A stretch of 64,000 nucleotides of DNA from positions 124,001 to 188,000 of the forward strand of contig NZ_JAPFQO010000002.1 of assembly GCF_026241195.1 (NCBI RefSeq). Reading direction: 5' to 3'. This document shows positions 43,296 to 52,271 of this stretch, piece after piece; the first letter of the stretch is position 1, and each line of letters begins with the position of its first letter. Under the pieces are notes generated by a model, which had not been told where the DNA came from, did not search any database, and saw only the letters and a list, made by a program, of their open reading frames with translations. Made by a program: the position numbers and the translations under genes. The stretch comes from Pontibacter anaerobius (GTDB lineage: Bacteria; Bacteroidota; Bacteroidia; Cytophagales; Hymenobacteraceae).

Positions 43296-43970
43296 ATGCC
43301 TTCGAAAAGCTATCCTTTTGTGCCCTATCAACCTGATACCTTTCCGGAGCAGGAGATGCTGGAGCGGGCCCATCAATACTATACCTTCATGGACAGGCGC
43401 CGCTCTGTTCGCGACTTTTCAGACAGGCCTGTGCCGCGGGGAGTTATAGAGCAGGTCCTTCTAGCAGCCTCCACGGCTCCCTCCGGGGCCCATAAACAGC
43501 CCTGGACCTTCTGCGTTGTCTCCAATCCTGACTTAAAAAGCCAGATACGCGAGGCTGCTGAGAAAGAGGAGTATGAGAGTTACCAGCACCGCATGTCCCC
43601 GGAGTGGCTCGAAGACCTTGCTCCGTTGGGTACCGACTGGAATAAACCCTTCCTGGAGGTGGCGCCGTGGCTAATTGTGGTATTTAAAAAAGCTTACGAC
43701 CTGAAGCCAGATGGTACCAAACGTAACAATTATTATGTAAGCGAGTCGGTGGGGCTAGCTTGCGGCTTTCTTATCTCTGCCATACATCACGCTGGCCTCG
43801 TAACCCTGACCCACACACCAAGCCCTATGAATTTTCTTACCAAATTACTGGGGCGGCCCGACAATGAGCGGCCTTTTCTGCTGCTGCCCGTAGGCTATCC
43901 CGCCGATGAGGTGCAGGTGCCTGATCTTCGCCGAAAGCCGCTGGATGAGGTAAGTGAATGGTATACCTGA
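43296..43970 (+). CDS. Nitroreductase family protein, iodotyrosine-deiodinase-like
   Basis: FMN-dependent nitroreductase-fold enzyme, 224 residues. RRRSVRDFSDRPV binds the flavin phosphate and APSGAHKQPWTFCVV is the isoalloxazine-side loop. The late part, THTPSPMNFLTKLLGRP with LLLPVGYPADEVQVPDLRRK, is characteristic of the iodotyrosine deiodinase (IYD) subgroup, whose bacterial members reduce halotyrosines and sometimes other substrates. True activity in this organism is unknown. Confidence 0.87.
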   Translation: MPSKSYPFVPYQPDTFPEQEMLERAHQYYTFMDRRRSVRDFSDRPVPRGVIEQVLLAASTAPSGAHKQPWTFCVVSNPDLKSQIREAAEKEEYESYQHRMSPEWLEDLAPLGTDWNKPFLEVAPWLIVVFKKAYDLKPDGTKRNNYYVSESVGLACGFLISAIHHAGLVTLTHTPSPMNFLTKLLGRPDNERPFLLLPVGYPADEVQVPDLRRKPLDEVSEWYT

Positions 43971-44049
43971 GGCGGGTGGGTATCATACTTGCATGTGCGC
44001 CGTAAACAGGAGCTGAATACCTGAGCGATAGGTTAAAGCAATTAGGCGT

Positions 44050-44958
44050 ATGGACAAAAAAATCAAATTAGGCTGGACCCTTACCAAGCGTACTTTTAAG
44101 AAATTCAGCGATGACCGCCCGCTCGATTGGGCCGCCATCATCGGGTTTTATACTATCTTCTCTCTGCCAGCAGTACTCATCATCACGCTGCGGATTGCAG
44201 GTGCTGTGTTTGGAGATGAGGCAGTGCAGGGCGAACTGTCCAGGCAAATTGGTGGCATTATTGGCCATGGCGGGGCAAAGCAGATACAGAATATCATCGA
44301 GAATGCCGACCGCTCTGCCGCAACCACTGTCGGCACCATTGTCGGTGTATCTACCATGATATTTTCTGCTACCACGGTTTTTGTGGCCCTCCAGGATAGC
44401 CTGAACGCCATGTGGGAGGTGCGTGCAAAGCCGGAACGGGGCTGGGTAAAGCTGATCGTGGATAGGGTTTTATCCCTGGCAATGGTGGTGAGTTTGGGGT
44501 TCCTGTTGCTGGTGTCGCTTTCTGTGGATGTGGTGATGGGCCTGATAAATGAGTTTCTGCGGCAGGAGCTGTCCGGTATAGCCGTGTACCTCATCACGGT
44601 AGGTAACGTCGTTATTTCCATACTTATCAGCATAGTTATATTCGCTGCCATATTTAAAGTGCTACCCGATGCCAAAATTCGCTGGCCCAATGTGTGGGTA
44701 GGGGCAACGGTTACAGCGATACTTTTCGTGGTGGGTAAATTCATACTTAATATCTACTTTCAGCACGATCCGCTGGCCGATACGTATGGTGCTGCCGGTT
44801 CACTGGTGCTTATTCTGGTGTGGGTATACTATACTTCCGTCATTTTCCTGCTTGGGGCTGAGTTTACTCAGGTTTACTCAAATGAGCACGACCGCGGCAT
44901 CCGCCCGCAGGACAATGCCGTGAAGGTAGAAACGCATGAAGTGGAGAAGGAGGGGTAA
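44050..44958 (+). CDS. YihY/BrkB family inner-membrane protein
   Basis: 302 residues with about six transmembrane helices and a cytoplasmic N-terminal segment. The N-terminal DWAAIIGFYTIFSLPAVLII and the QDSLNAMWEVRAKPERG stretch match the YihY/BrkB (former RNase BN) family, as does the final WVYYTSVIFLLGAEFTQVY. No enzymatic function is established; some members are linked with serum resistance or export. Ends at a hairpin. Confidence 0.88.
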   Translation: MDKKIKLGWTLTKRTFKKFSDDRPLDWAAIIGFYTIFSLPAVLIITLRIAGAVFGDEAVQGELSRQIGGIIGHGGAKQIQNIIENADRSAATTVGTIVGVSTMIFSATTVFVALQDSLNAMWEVRAKPERGWVKLIVDRVLSLAMVVSLGFLLLVSLSVDVVMGLINEFLRQELSGIAVYLITVGNVVISILISIVIFAAIFKVLPDAKIRWPNVWVGATVTAILFVVGKFILNIYFQHDPLADTYGAAGSLVLILVWVYYTSVIFLLGAEFTQVYSNEHDRGIRPQDNAVKVETHEVEKEG

Positions 44959-44964
44959 ATCAAA

Positions 44965-44994
44965 CAAGGCCGATACTCTGAAGTACCGGCCTTG
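44965..44994. terminator. Hairpin between convergent brkB-like gene and lipoprotein gene
   Basis: 13-base stem (44965-44977 with 44982-44994, one G-U), CTGA loop; no long T-run follows, so termination strength is uncertain. Confidence 0.55.
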
Positions 44995-45015
44995 CTGCTA
45001 TCCTTGATTTCACAT

Positions 45016-45522
45016 TTACTTCACGAACCTCATTTCAGCCTCCACGGGGTTTCCGCCGGTAAAGACTGCAATCAGCTTTGGGTCAATGCCTAAGATCTCT
45101 CCGATCAGATTGATGTTATCTGTGCTGATGATGGTGGTCAGGTCAAGGTTGTCCTGCGTTAGTGTTTTGATGTCGAGTTCGCCGAGTGTGTCCAGCGTAA
45201 CCTTTGTTTCATCGGCGTTAAACTCCCAGTTGCCACCAAAAGACTGCTCGTCTCCTTGCGCCTGAAAGATAGCCGTGTAGGTTTTATCTTCCTTAAACGT
45301 AAGCCGAAGCGTCTGGAAGGTCGTGGCATTTTCACCGATATTAGGTATAGCAGCTACATCAATATTATTGAGCAGCACCTTGTCGCCTTTCCACTCGCCG
45401 GATGTAATGAGTTCTGTTTTAGATGGTTCCGGGTCTTTGTCGTCGTCATCGTCGTCGCAGGACACCAGGAAGTTAACGGATAGGAATAGGATTAAGTAGA
45501 GTATGTAGTTTTTTGTGCGCAT
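45016..45522 (-). CDS. Probable surface-exposed lipocalin-like lipoprotein
   Basis: 168 residues. Lipobox FLVSC followed directly by six Asp and a Lys-Asp, an acidic tail like the lipoprotein export signal that sends Bacteroidota lipoproteins to the cell surface. The mature domain is beta-rich (SGEWKGDKVLL, LRLTFKEDKTYTAIFQAQ, GGNWEFNADETKVTLD), as in lipocalin-like lipoproteins. No active site is seen. Single gene, divergent from nothing and 100 bases from murB. Confidence 0.75.
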   Translation of the reverse strand: MRTKNYILYLILFLSVNFLVSCDDDDDDKDPEPSKTELITSGEWKGDKVLLNNIDVAAIPNIGENATTFQTLRLTFKEDKTYTAIFQAQGDEQSFGGNWEFNADETKVTLDTLGELDIKTLTQDNLDLTTIISTDNINLIGEILGIDPKLIAVFTGGNPVEAEMRFVK

Positions 45523-45633
45523 AGTGTTAAGCTGTAAAGGGTCATATAGTTGTCTTTAGTACACTATATAGCGCAGGATTCTGTAAATAGTTAGGTAAAA
45601 TGAACTATAAATTTTCTAAGCAGACAGGCTGTG

Positions 45634-46650
45634 TTATATGATGTTTACTTCAGGACTCAGCTTAATCCCAAACTTGTCTTCTACCGATTGGATCACCTCG
45701 AAAGCCAGCTTTCGGATGTCTTCACCTTTAGCGCCGCCGTAGTTCACCAGCACCAGTGCCTGGTTTTTGTGTACGCCATAGTTGCCGATTACCTTTCCCT
45801 TCCAGCCGCACTGTTCTATCAGCCATCCGGCAGGCACTTTTACCGTTGTTTCAGAAACAGGGTAGGAGGGGATGGCCGGATACTGCCGCTGCAGTTCCTC
45901 ATACTTTGAAAGGGGGATCTCGGGGTTTTTGAAGAAGCTACCCGCATTGCCGATCTGCTTTGGGTCCGGGAGTTTACTTTGTCGGATATGGCAAACAGCC
46001 GCGCTCACAAGGTGGATGCTCGGCTCATGTACCTGCATTTCCTCCAGAGTGGTTTTGATGGCCCCATAGGAGGTGTTGAGGTGGTGTTTTTTATGTAGTT
46101 TAAAGGTAACGTGCGTTACAATGTACTGGCCTTTCAGCTCATTTTTAAACACGCTTTCGCGGTACCCGAAGCGGCAGGCTTCATTATCGAATGTCTTCAC
46201 CTCGCCCGTTTCTATATGCACTGCCTCCAGTTCCTGAAATACATCTTTCAACTCCACGCCGTAGGCACCGATATTCTGCAGCGGTGCGGCACCCACCGTT
46301 CCCGGTATCAGCGACAGGTTTTCTATGCCGCCAAGGTCCATGTTCAATGTATGAAGCACAAACTCATGCCATACTTCGCCGCCGCCTGCCTTCAGGTATA
46401 CATGTTCCTCGTCTTCGGCTACTTTCTCAACGCCTTTTATGCCATTCTGCAGCACCAGCCCGTCAAAATCCTTCGTGAAAAGCAGGTTGCTGCCGCCGCC
46501 AAGTATAAGCTTCTGCTCCTGCTTCAGTTCAGGGGATTGCAGCAGCTCATGTAGCTCTGCAACCGAGTCGAAGCGGGCGAAAAGCCTGGCTTTTACATCT
46601 ATGCCAAAGGTGTTATAAGGTTTCAGAGAGAAGTCTGTCTGCAGTTTCAT
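45634..46650 (-). CDS. murB: UDP-N-acetylmuramate dehydrogenase
   Basis: Reduces UDP-GlcNAc-enolpyruvate to UDP-MurNAc in peptidoglycan synthesis. 338 residues, type I MurB length. FAD motif LGGGSNLLFTKDFDGLVLQN, GIENLSLIPGTVGAAPLQNIGAYG, the serine loop NAGSFFKNPEI and the C-terminal catalytic Glu region. Start MKLQTDFSLKPYNTFGID is family-typical. Not in a division-cell-wall cluster. Confidence 0.96.
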   Translation of the reverse strand: MKLQTDFSLKPYNTFGIDVKARLFARFDSVAELHELLQSPELKQEQKLILGGGSNLLFTKDFDGLVLQNGIKGVEKVAEDEEHVYLKAGGGEVWHEFVLHTLNMDLGGIENLSLIPGTVGAAPLQNIGAYGVELKDVFQELEAVHIETGEVKTFDNEACRFGYRESVFKNELKGQYIVTHVTFKLHKKHHLNTSYGAIKTTLEEMQVHEPSIHLVSAAVCHIRQSKLPDPKQIGNAGSFFKNPEIPLSKYEELQRQYPAIPSYPVSETTVKVPAGWLIEQCGWKGKVIGNYGVHKNQALVLVNYGGAKGEDIRKLAFEVIQSVEDKFGIKLSPEVNII

Positions 46651-46903
46651 AAGCGGGTTTATTTAAGGCAAAGATAGCTTTTTTGAGTTAGACAGGTGTA
46701 ACATGCAGGTAGAGTTTATACTTCAGGGCTGCTGTACCTGATGCTTTATACTTGAACGCTTTATGCATCAAAGCTTTCTTTTGTAGCTTGATTTACTTTT
46801 AGTTTGACATTTTTTATACGTAGCTATGGAGGTTTCTCTGGGTCTTGCACCAAACGAAAAGCCTAAACTCATCAACTCCCAAACGCTCTAATTCTAAATC
46901 TCC

Positions 46904-46911
46904 TATCTTTG
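46904..46911 (+). promoter_or_regulatory. Candidate -7 promoter box for the RNA methyltransferase gene
   Basis: TATCTTTG matches TAnnTTTG and ends 21 bases before the start codon, as for ffh. No -33 element is evident. Confidence 0.45.
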
Positions 46912-46932
46912 TGCTTTAATAAAGTATAAAGT

Positions 46933-48114
46933 ATGGCGAAGAAGACACAGAACGAGAATTTTAATATAATTGTAACTACCCTGTTTGGCCTGGAGGAGGT
47001 GCTGGCAGAGGAATTGCGCAACCTGGACATGGAGTTTGTGAAAGTGGGTAACCGCGTGGTAACCTGCTCCGGGAATACGCGCCAACTCTACGAGGCCAAC
47101 CTGTGGTGCCGCACCGCCATCCGTATTCTCAAGCCCATCCGCCAGTTTAAGGCCCGCGATGAGAAGAGCCTTTACGAGCAGGTGCAAAAAACAGACTGGT
47201 CTGAAATACTGGACGTGAGTATGACGTTTGCCATAGATGCCGTGGTGAGCCATTCCACCTTTGAACACTCGCTGTATGTGTCGCAGCTAACAAAGGACGC
47301 CATCGTGGACCAATTCCGGGAAAAAACCGGTGAACGTCCTTCCGTGGACCGTGTACGCCCGGACGTGCGTCTGAACTTGCACATGCATGATAACCTTGTC
47401 ACCTTGTCGCTTGATTCGTCCGGCGACTCGCTGCACCGCCGTGGTTACCGCTTGCAGACCAACGTGGCCCCGCTTAATGAGGTGTTGGCTGCCGGAATTA
47501 TCGAATTGTCTGGTTGGGATAAAAAATCACCGTTTATAGACCCCATGTGCGGCTCCGGTACATTCCTGATAGAGGCTGCCCTGATGGCACAGAACATGGC
47601 CCCCGGGCTCTTCCGCCGCGACCCTTATGGCTTTGAGAAGTGGAAAGACTACAATGAGCAGCTTTTTGAGTTGGTTTGGAACACGGCAGAGGCGAAGGCT
47701 AAATCAGCACCGCAGGCACAGATACTTGGCTATGACCTTGATGCGGATTACGTAGAAGCGGCACGCAATAATATTGAGAACGCTGGCCTGGGAGCGATCA
47801 TAAAAGTTGAACAGGCAGACTTCTTCGAAACCAAAGCACCGGAAGGCCAAGGCGTTGTGGTGATGAACCCACCCTACAACGAGCGTATCCAATCCGACGA
47901 CATCAACCTGCTGTACAAAAACATTGGCGATGCACTGAAGAATAATTACCAGGGTTACGATGCCTTTGTATTTACCGGTAATCTGGAAGCCGCCAAAAAT
48001 GTAGGTTTGCGCACCTCTCGCCGCGTGCCGCTGTACAATGGCTCCATAGAGTGCCGCCTGCTCAAGTATGAACTGTACCGTGGCTCCAGGAGAAATGGGG
48101 CAGAGGCAGAATAA
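46933..48114 (+). CDS. THUMP-domain class I RNA methyltransferase (RlmL N-terminal-like)
   Basis: 393 residues. N-terminal THUMP domain (LFGLEEVLAEELRNLDM, QVQKTDWSEIL), then a Rossmann methyltransferase domain with DPMCGSGTFLIEAALMAQNM, GYDLDADYVEAARNNIENAG and the catalytic NPPYNERI, the motif of N2-guanine methyltransferases. Corresponds to the RlmL half of E. coli RlmKL, acting on G2445 of 23S rRNA; close relatives act on tRNA. Has its own promoter box and strong terminator. Confidence 0.9.
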   Translation: MAKKTQNENFNIIVTTLFGLEEVLAEELRNLDMEFVKVGNRVVTCSGNTRQLYEANLWCRTAIRILKPIRQFKARDEKSLYEQVQKTDWSEILDVSMTFAIDAVVSHSTFEHSLYVSQLTKDAIVDQFREKTGERPSVDRVRPDVRLNLHMHDNLVTLSLDSSGDSLHRRGYRLQTNVAPLNEVLAAGIIELSGWDKKSPFIDPMCGSGTFLIEAALMAQNMAPGLFRRDPYGFEKWKDYNEQLFELVWNTAEAKAKSAPQAQILGYDLDADYVEAARNNIENAGLGAIIKVEQADFFETKAPEGQGVVVMNPPYNERIQSDDINLLYKNIGDALKNNYQGYDAFVFTGNLEAAKNVGLRTSRRVPLYNGSIECRLLKYELYRGSRRNGAEAE

Positions 48115-48128
48115 TCACAACAGCATAT

Positions 48129-48167
48129 AAACGAAAAGAGCACCTCTTGAAGGTGCTCTTTTCGTTT
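48129..48167. terminator. Bidirectional terminator between convergent genes
   Basis: Perfect 17-base stem (48129-48145 with 48151-48167) and CTTGA loop, ending TTTTCGTTT. Confidence 0.85.
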
Positions 48168-48182
48168 GATTTATACTTAAAG

Positions 48183-50624
48183 CTAGGCCTTTTTCTTTGG
48201 CGCAGCCTTTTTGGCAGTTGTAGTCTTTTTAGCCGGTGCTTTTTTCGCCTTGGTAGTTGTTTTTTTCTTCTCGGCGGCTGGTTTGTCAGCATCTGCTTTT
48301 TTCTTGAAGCCGCCGCGGCCTTTCTTCTCCGGCGTGGCCTCCGCCAGCGCGATACATTCCTCCAGCGTCAGCTCGCTTGGTTCTTTGTCCTTCGGAATCT
48401 TCACGTTCTTTTTGCCTGCTACAATGTAAGGGCCATAGCGTCCGTTCAGCACCTGTATGTCAGGGTTCTCCGGGAAGGATTTTATCAGCTTCTCAGCATC
48501 TGCTTTACGCTTGGCCTCAATCAGCGCAATGGCTTCCTCTGCAGTAACTTTTAGCGGATCCAGGGTTTTAGGTAAAGAATAGAACTTGCTGTTATGGCTG
48601 ATGTACGGGCCAAAGCGGCCAATGGCGGCTTTCATTTCCTTATCTTCATAAACACCAACAATGCGTGGCAGCTTAAAAAGCTCCAGTGCATCTTCAAGAG
48701 CAAGGCTCTCTATAAATTGACCTTTCCGCAGGCTGGCGTATACTGGTTTCTCCCCTGTTTCTTCATTCTCCTCACCCAGCTGCACATACGGGCCAAATCT
48801 ACCAAGCTTGGCTACGATTGTTTTTCCAGTAACCGGATCCTGGCCTAGCTCTCGCGCCCCGGAAACATCAGCCCTGGATATGCTCTCGCTCGACTCGATG
48901 CGTTTGTGGAACTTCTGGTAGAACTGGTCCAGCATTTTCTCCCATTCCTGGTGACCTTGCGCAATTTCGTCAAACTCAGCCTCCACACGTGCCGTGAACG
49001 AGTAGTCAATCACGTTCGGGAAGTGCTCCACCAGAAAATCGTTCACCACCATGGCCGTGTCTGTTGGGAACAGTTTGGCTTTTTCGGCACCTGTCACCTC
49101 GGTCTTGGTTTGGGTGGTAATGTCGTTGCCTTTCAGCGTTAGCACCTGGTAATTACGCTCTTTGCCCTCACGGCTGTCTTTCTCCACATAACCGCGTTTC
49201 TGGATGGTAGAGATAGTTGGTGCGTATGTAGAAGGACGGCCGATGCCCATTTCCTCCAGCTTCTTCACCAGGCTTGCCTCTGTGTAACGTGCGGCGGGGC
49301 GGGAGTAACGCTGCGTGGCCAGCATCTGGCGCAGGTTTATACTTTGCCCAATGCTCAGCGGAGGCAACATGCCTTTCACATCCTCATCAGCTCCTTCTTC
49401 CTCATCGTCTTTTGACTCAATGTACACTTTCAGGAAGCCTTCGAATTTGATGACTTCACCGGTAGCCTGGAGCTTCTGGTCAGGTTGCGTTGAGATGCCG
49501 ATGGTAACGGTTGTTTTCTCGATTTCGGCGTCAGCCATCTGAGAGGCAATGGCGCGTTTCCAGATCAGTTCGTACAAACGCTGCTCGTTGCGGTCGCTGC
49601 TGGCCACCATTTTCGAGAAATCTGTAGGGCGTATGGCTTCGTGCGCTTCCTGGGCTGAGGCAGCCTTTGTCTTGAAGCGCCTGGTTTTAACAAATCGCTC
49701 TCCAAAAGAGCTTTGTATTTCTCTGGTTGCCCCCTGAATAGCTTCTTCCGATAGGTTCACCGAGTCAGTACGCATGTAAGAGATCTTACCTGATTCGTAC
49801 AAACGCTGCGCAATGGTCATGGTCTGGGCTACCGAGAAGTATAGCTTGCGGCTGGCTTCCTGCTGCAGGGTAGAAGTAGTAAACGGCGGGGCAGGGCTGC
49901 GCTTCAACGGCTTCTGCTCCAGGTTTTCTATCGTATACTCCGCGCCTATACATTTCTGCAAAAAGGCCTGCGCTTCTTCCTCCGTCTTGAACTTCTGCGG
50001 AAGCTCTGCCTCCAGCGTCCGTCCCTGCACATCAAAAGAAGCCGTGATACGGAACGTGGCCTCGGCTTTGAAGCGCTCTATCTCACGCTCGCGCTCCACC
50101 ACCAAGCGTACTGCCACCGACTGCACGCGGCCTGCTGAAAGCCCCGTTTTTATCTTCTTCCACAGCACCGGCGACAGCTCGAAACCCACCAGACGGTCAA
50201 GTATACGGCGTGCCTGCTGTGCATTCACCAGGTCCATATCAATACCGCGCGGGGTGTTGATGGCATTCAGAATGGCGTTTTTGGTGATCTCACGGAACAC
50301 AATGCGGCGCGTTTTGACATCGTTCAGGTTCAGCGCCTCGGTCAGGTGCCACGAAATGGCTTCTCCCTCGCGGTCATCGTCCGATGCGAGCCACACTGTT
50401 TCAGCCTCCTTTGCCAGCTTTCGCAGCTGCGATACTACATCCTTTTTATCACTGGAGATGACATACGTCGGCTTAAAACCGTGCGCTATGTCAATGGCGT
50501 TGTTATCTTTAGGTAAGTCACGCACATGGCCGAAGCTGGACTTCACTACAAAGTCTTTCCCCAGGTATCCTTCGATTGTCTTGGCCTTGGCAGGCGACTC
50601 TACTATGACTAAGTTTTTTATCAT
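48183..50624 (-). CDS. topA: DNA topoisomerase I
   Basis: Type IA topoisomerase that relaxes negative supercoils. 813 residues. TOPRIM domain at the start (LVIVESPAKAKTIEGYLG, LASDDDREGEAISWH), strand-passage domain with KTGLSAGRVQSVAVRL, and the catalytic tyrosine in KISYMRTDSVNLSEEA. Instead of zinc ribbons the C-terminus has three GRFGPYV/GRYGPYI-type repeats and a Lys/Ala/Thr-rich tail of about 45 residues, which probably binds DNA. Such tails are usual in several phyla. The gene is single, flanked by a bidirectional terminator. Confidence 0.97.
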   Translation of the reverse strand: MIKNLVIVESPAKAKTIEGYLGKDFVVKSSFGHVRDLPKDNNAIDIAHGFKPTYVISSDKKDVVSQLRKLAKEAETVWLASDDDREGEAISWHLTEALNLNDVKTRRIVFREITKNAILNAINTPRGIDMDLVNAQQARRILDRLVGFELSPVLWKKIKTGLSAGRVQSVAVRLVVEREREIERFKAEATFRITASFDVQGRTLEAELPQKFKTEEEAQAFLQKCIGAEYTIENLEQKPLKRSPAPPFTTSTLQQEASRKLYFSVAQTMTIAQRLYESGKISYMRTDSVNLSEEAIQGATREIQSSFGERFVKTRRFKTKAASAQEAHEAIRPTDFSKMVASSDRNEQRLYELIWKRAIASQMADAEIEKTTVTIGISTQPDQKLQATGEVIKFEGFLKVYIESKDDEEEGADEDVKGMLPPLSIGQSINLRQMLATQRYSRPAARYTEASLVKKLEEMGIGRPSTYAPTISTIQKRGYVEKDSREGKERNYQVLTLKGNDITTQTKTEVTGAEKAKLFPTDTAMVVNDFLVEHFPNVIDYSFTARVEAEFDEIAQGHQEWEKMLDQFYQKFHKRIESSESISRADVSGARELGQDPVTGKTIVAKLGRFGPYVQLGEENEETGEKPVYASLRKGQFIESLALEDALELFKLPRIVGVYEDKEMKAAIGRFGPYISHNSKFYSLPKTLDPLKVTAEEAIALIEAKRKADAEKLIKSFPENPDIQVLNGRYGPYIVAGKKNVKIPKDKEPSELTLEECIALAEATPEKKGRGGFKKKADADKPAAEKKKTTTKAKKAPAKKTTTAKKAAPKKKA

Positions 50625-50789
50625 CCTTTATATTTACAGGGCGAACAAGGCTAAATTTTGCCCAAAGTTCAAATTTTTTTTCTAACTATTACAACCCGAT
50701 ACGTATAACATCGGTTTAACTATGCTTGAAAATCCGGTGGTCCCAAAGCCAAGCCGGTGCTTAATCTATACGGTCACTTTAAATAATAT

Positions 50790-51278
50790 ATGCAAAGAAT
50801 TGTACTCCTTTGCCGCCACGCCGAAGCATATGACCCTTTTCCGCTGCAACCAGACTTTGAACGGGAACTCACCCCCGCAGGTCAGCAGCAGGCGCGAAAT
50901 ACTGCCAAGTGGCTGCGTGAAAAATTTTCTAAAGCTGATGCGCTGCTGGCAAGCCCCGCTACCCGGGCAAATGCCACAGCACGTATTATTGCCAACCGTC
51001 TATACTTCGACGAGGAGCACATTATGTATAACCCAGACTTGTACAATGCCCGCGAAAGCCAGTTGATGAAAAGCCTGGGCGAGTTGCCTGACCATGTAAA
51101 GCAGGTGTTGCTGGTGGCGCACAACCCCGGTATTACACGCCTGGCCCGCGAACTGACGGAAGAGCTAAGGCTCGGTTATCTGGAGCCTGCCGATGTGGTG
51201 GCTGTGGCTGTGGAGCTGGAGCAGTGGCGGGATATTCACCTGACGAACGGTCATTTGCTGGATCACTTCAAAGGGTGA
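50790..51278 (+). CDS. SixA-like histidine phosphatase family protein
   Basis: 162 residues. Phosphoglycerate-mutase-type phosphatase fold: LLCRHAEAYD with the catalytic His, ASPATRANATARII, and VAHNPGITRLARELTE with the second His. Short SixA-type architecture; SixA of E. coli removes phosphate from His-containing phosphotransfer domains, which is notable because a His-phosphorelay operon lies just downstream, but a link is only a guess. Nearly 100 bases before parA on the same strand. Confidence 0.83.
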   Translation: MQRIVLLCRHAEAYDPFPLQPDFERELTPAGQQQARNTAKWLREKFSKADALLASPATRANATARIIANRLYFDEEHIMYNPDLYNARESQLMKSLGELPDHVKQVLLVAHNPGITRLARELTEELRLGYLEPADVVAVAVELEQWRDIHLTNGHLLDHFKG

Positions 51279-51374
51279 GCTTAAACGGAGCATACTTTCA
51301 AGTTATACTTTAATTCTATAGTTTAGTGGCATGAGCAGTACTGTAACTGCCATAATCACCCTTAACACAACGTA

Positions 51375-52121
51375 ATGAAGACGAATGTGGTGGCCGTGAT
51401 AAACCAGAAAGGCGGCACTGGTAAAACAACTACAACCATAAACCTGGGCAGCGCCATCAGCAAACTGGGTAAAAAAGTACTGCTGATTGACCTGGACCCG
51501 CAAAGCAACCTCTCTTACTCGCTGGCAGTCTCAAGCCCCACTGGTACGCTGGCGGAGGTCTTTCAAGGCGAAAAAAGTATAAACGATGTCATGGTGGAGA
51601 AGAACGGCCTGTGGGTGGTGCCGGGATCCAATGAGTTGGTAGACATCGAGATTTCTCTGGTTTCGCAGCCAGACCGTGAGAAGTTCCTGAAAAGTATATT
51701 GGCACAGGCAAAGGGCTTTGATTATATATTCATAGACTGCCCGCCATCTCTCTCAGTGCTAACACTTAACGCCCTTACGGCGGCACAGGAGGTGCTTATA
51801 CCTTTGCAGATGGAGGTGCTTACGTTACAGGGGCTCGACCAGATCATGAACACCGTACAGAAGGTGAAAAAAGCATTTAACCCGAAACTAAAAATCAAAG
51901 GGATCGTAGTGGTGATGTTTGATGTGCGGCGGAAGCTGAGTCTAGAGGTGTTGGAGTACCTTCGGGAAAACGTGCAGGAGAAAATATTCCAAAGCCAGGT
52001 AAGAATGAACGTGAAATTAGCCGAGGCACCTTCCTTCGGTAAAAGCGTGTTGGATTATGACGCAGCCTCCTACGGGGCCAAAGATTATGCCGCCCTGGCC
52101 GAGGAGTACCTGAAAGTATAA
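51375..52121 (+). CDS. ParA family ATPase, orphan
   Basis: 248 residues. Deviant Walker A QKGGTGKTTTTINLG with the signature lysine, LIDLDPQSNLSYSL and FIDCPPSLSVL. This is a full ParA/Soj-type ATPase, but no ParB follows. Instead the chemoreceptor gene starts 150 bases downstream. In Vibrio (ParC) and Rhodobacter (PpfA) such orphan ParA proteins place chemosensory arrays; the position here suggests the same job for a cytoplasmic cluster. Chromosome segregation is the alternative. Confidence 0.88.
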   Translation: MKTNVVAVINQKGGTGKTTTTINLGSAISKLGKKVLLIDLDPQSNLSYSLAVSSPTGTLAEVFQGEKSINDVMVEKNGLWVVPGSNELVDIEISLVSQPDREKFLKSILAQAKGFDYIFIDCPPSLSVLTLNALTAAQEVLIPLQMEVLTLQGLDQIMNTVQKVKKAFNPKLKIKGIVVVMFDVRRKLSLEVLEYLRENVQEKIFQSQVRMNVKLAEAPSFGKSVLDYDAASYGAKDYAALAEEYLKV

Positions 52122-52271
52122 ACGATAATACTTCGCCAAATTCATATTTTTTTATACTTTTAATAGTAAATTGCACTACTTGTAAACCTGTGGGAACCAT
52201 GGATGCTTGCTTATACTTGCTGACAGGGCACTGCAAAAGGTTTAGAGATACCCTATTCCAACCAAAAAATT

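Noticed and set aside
50722..51066. 114-codon frame overlapping the SixA-like gene
   Set aside because: Shadow frame; the SixA-like frame has the RHAE and HNPG motifs.
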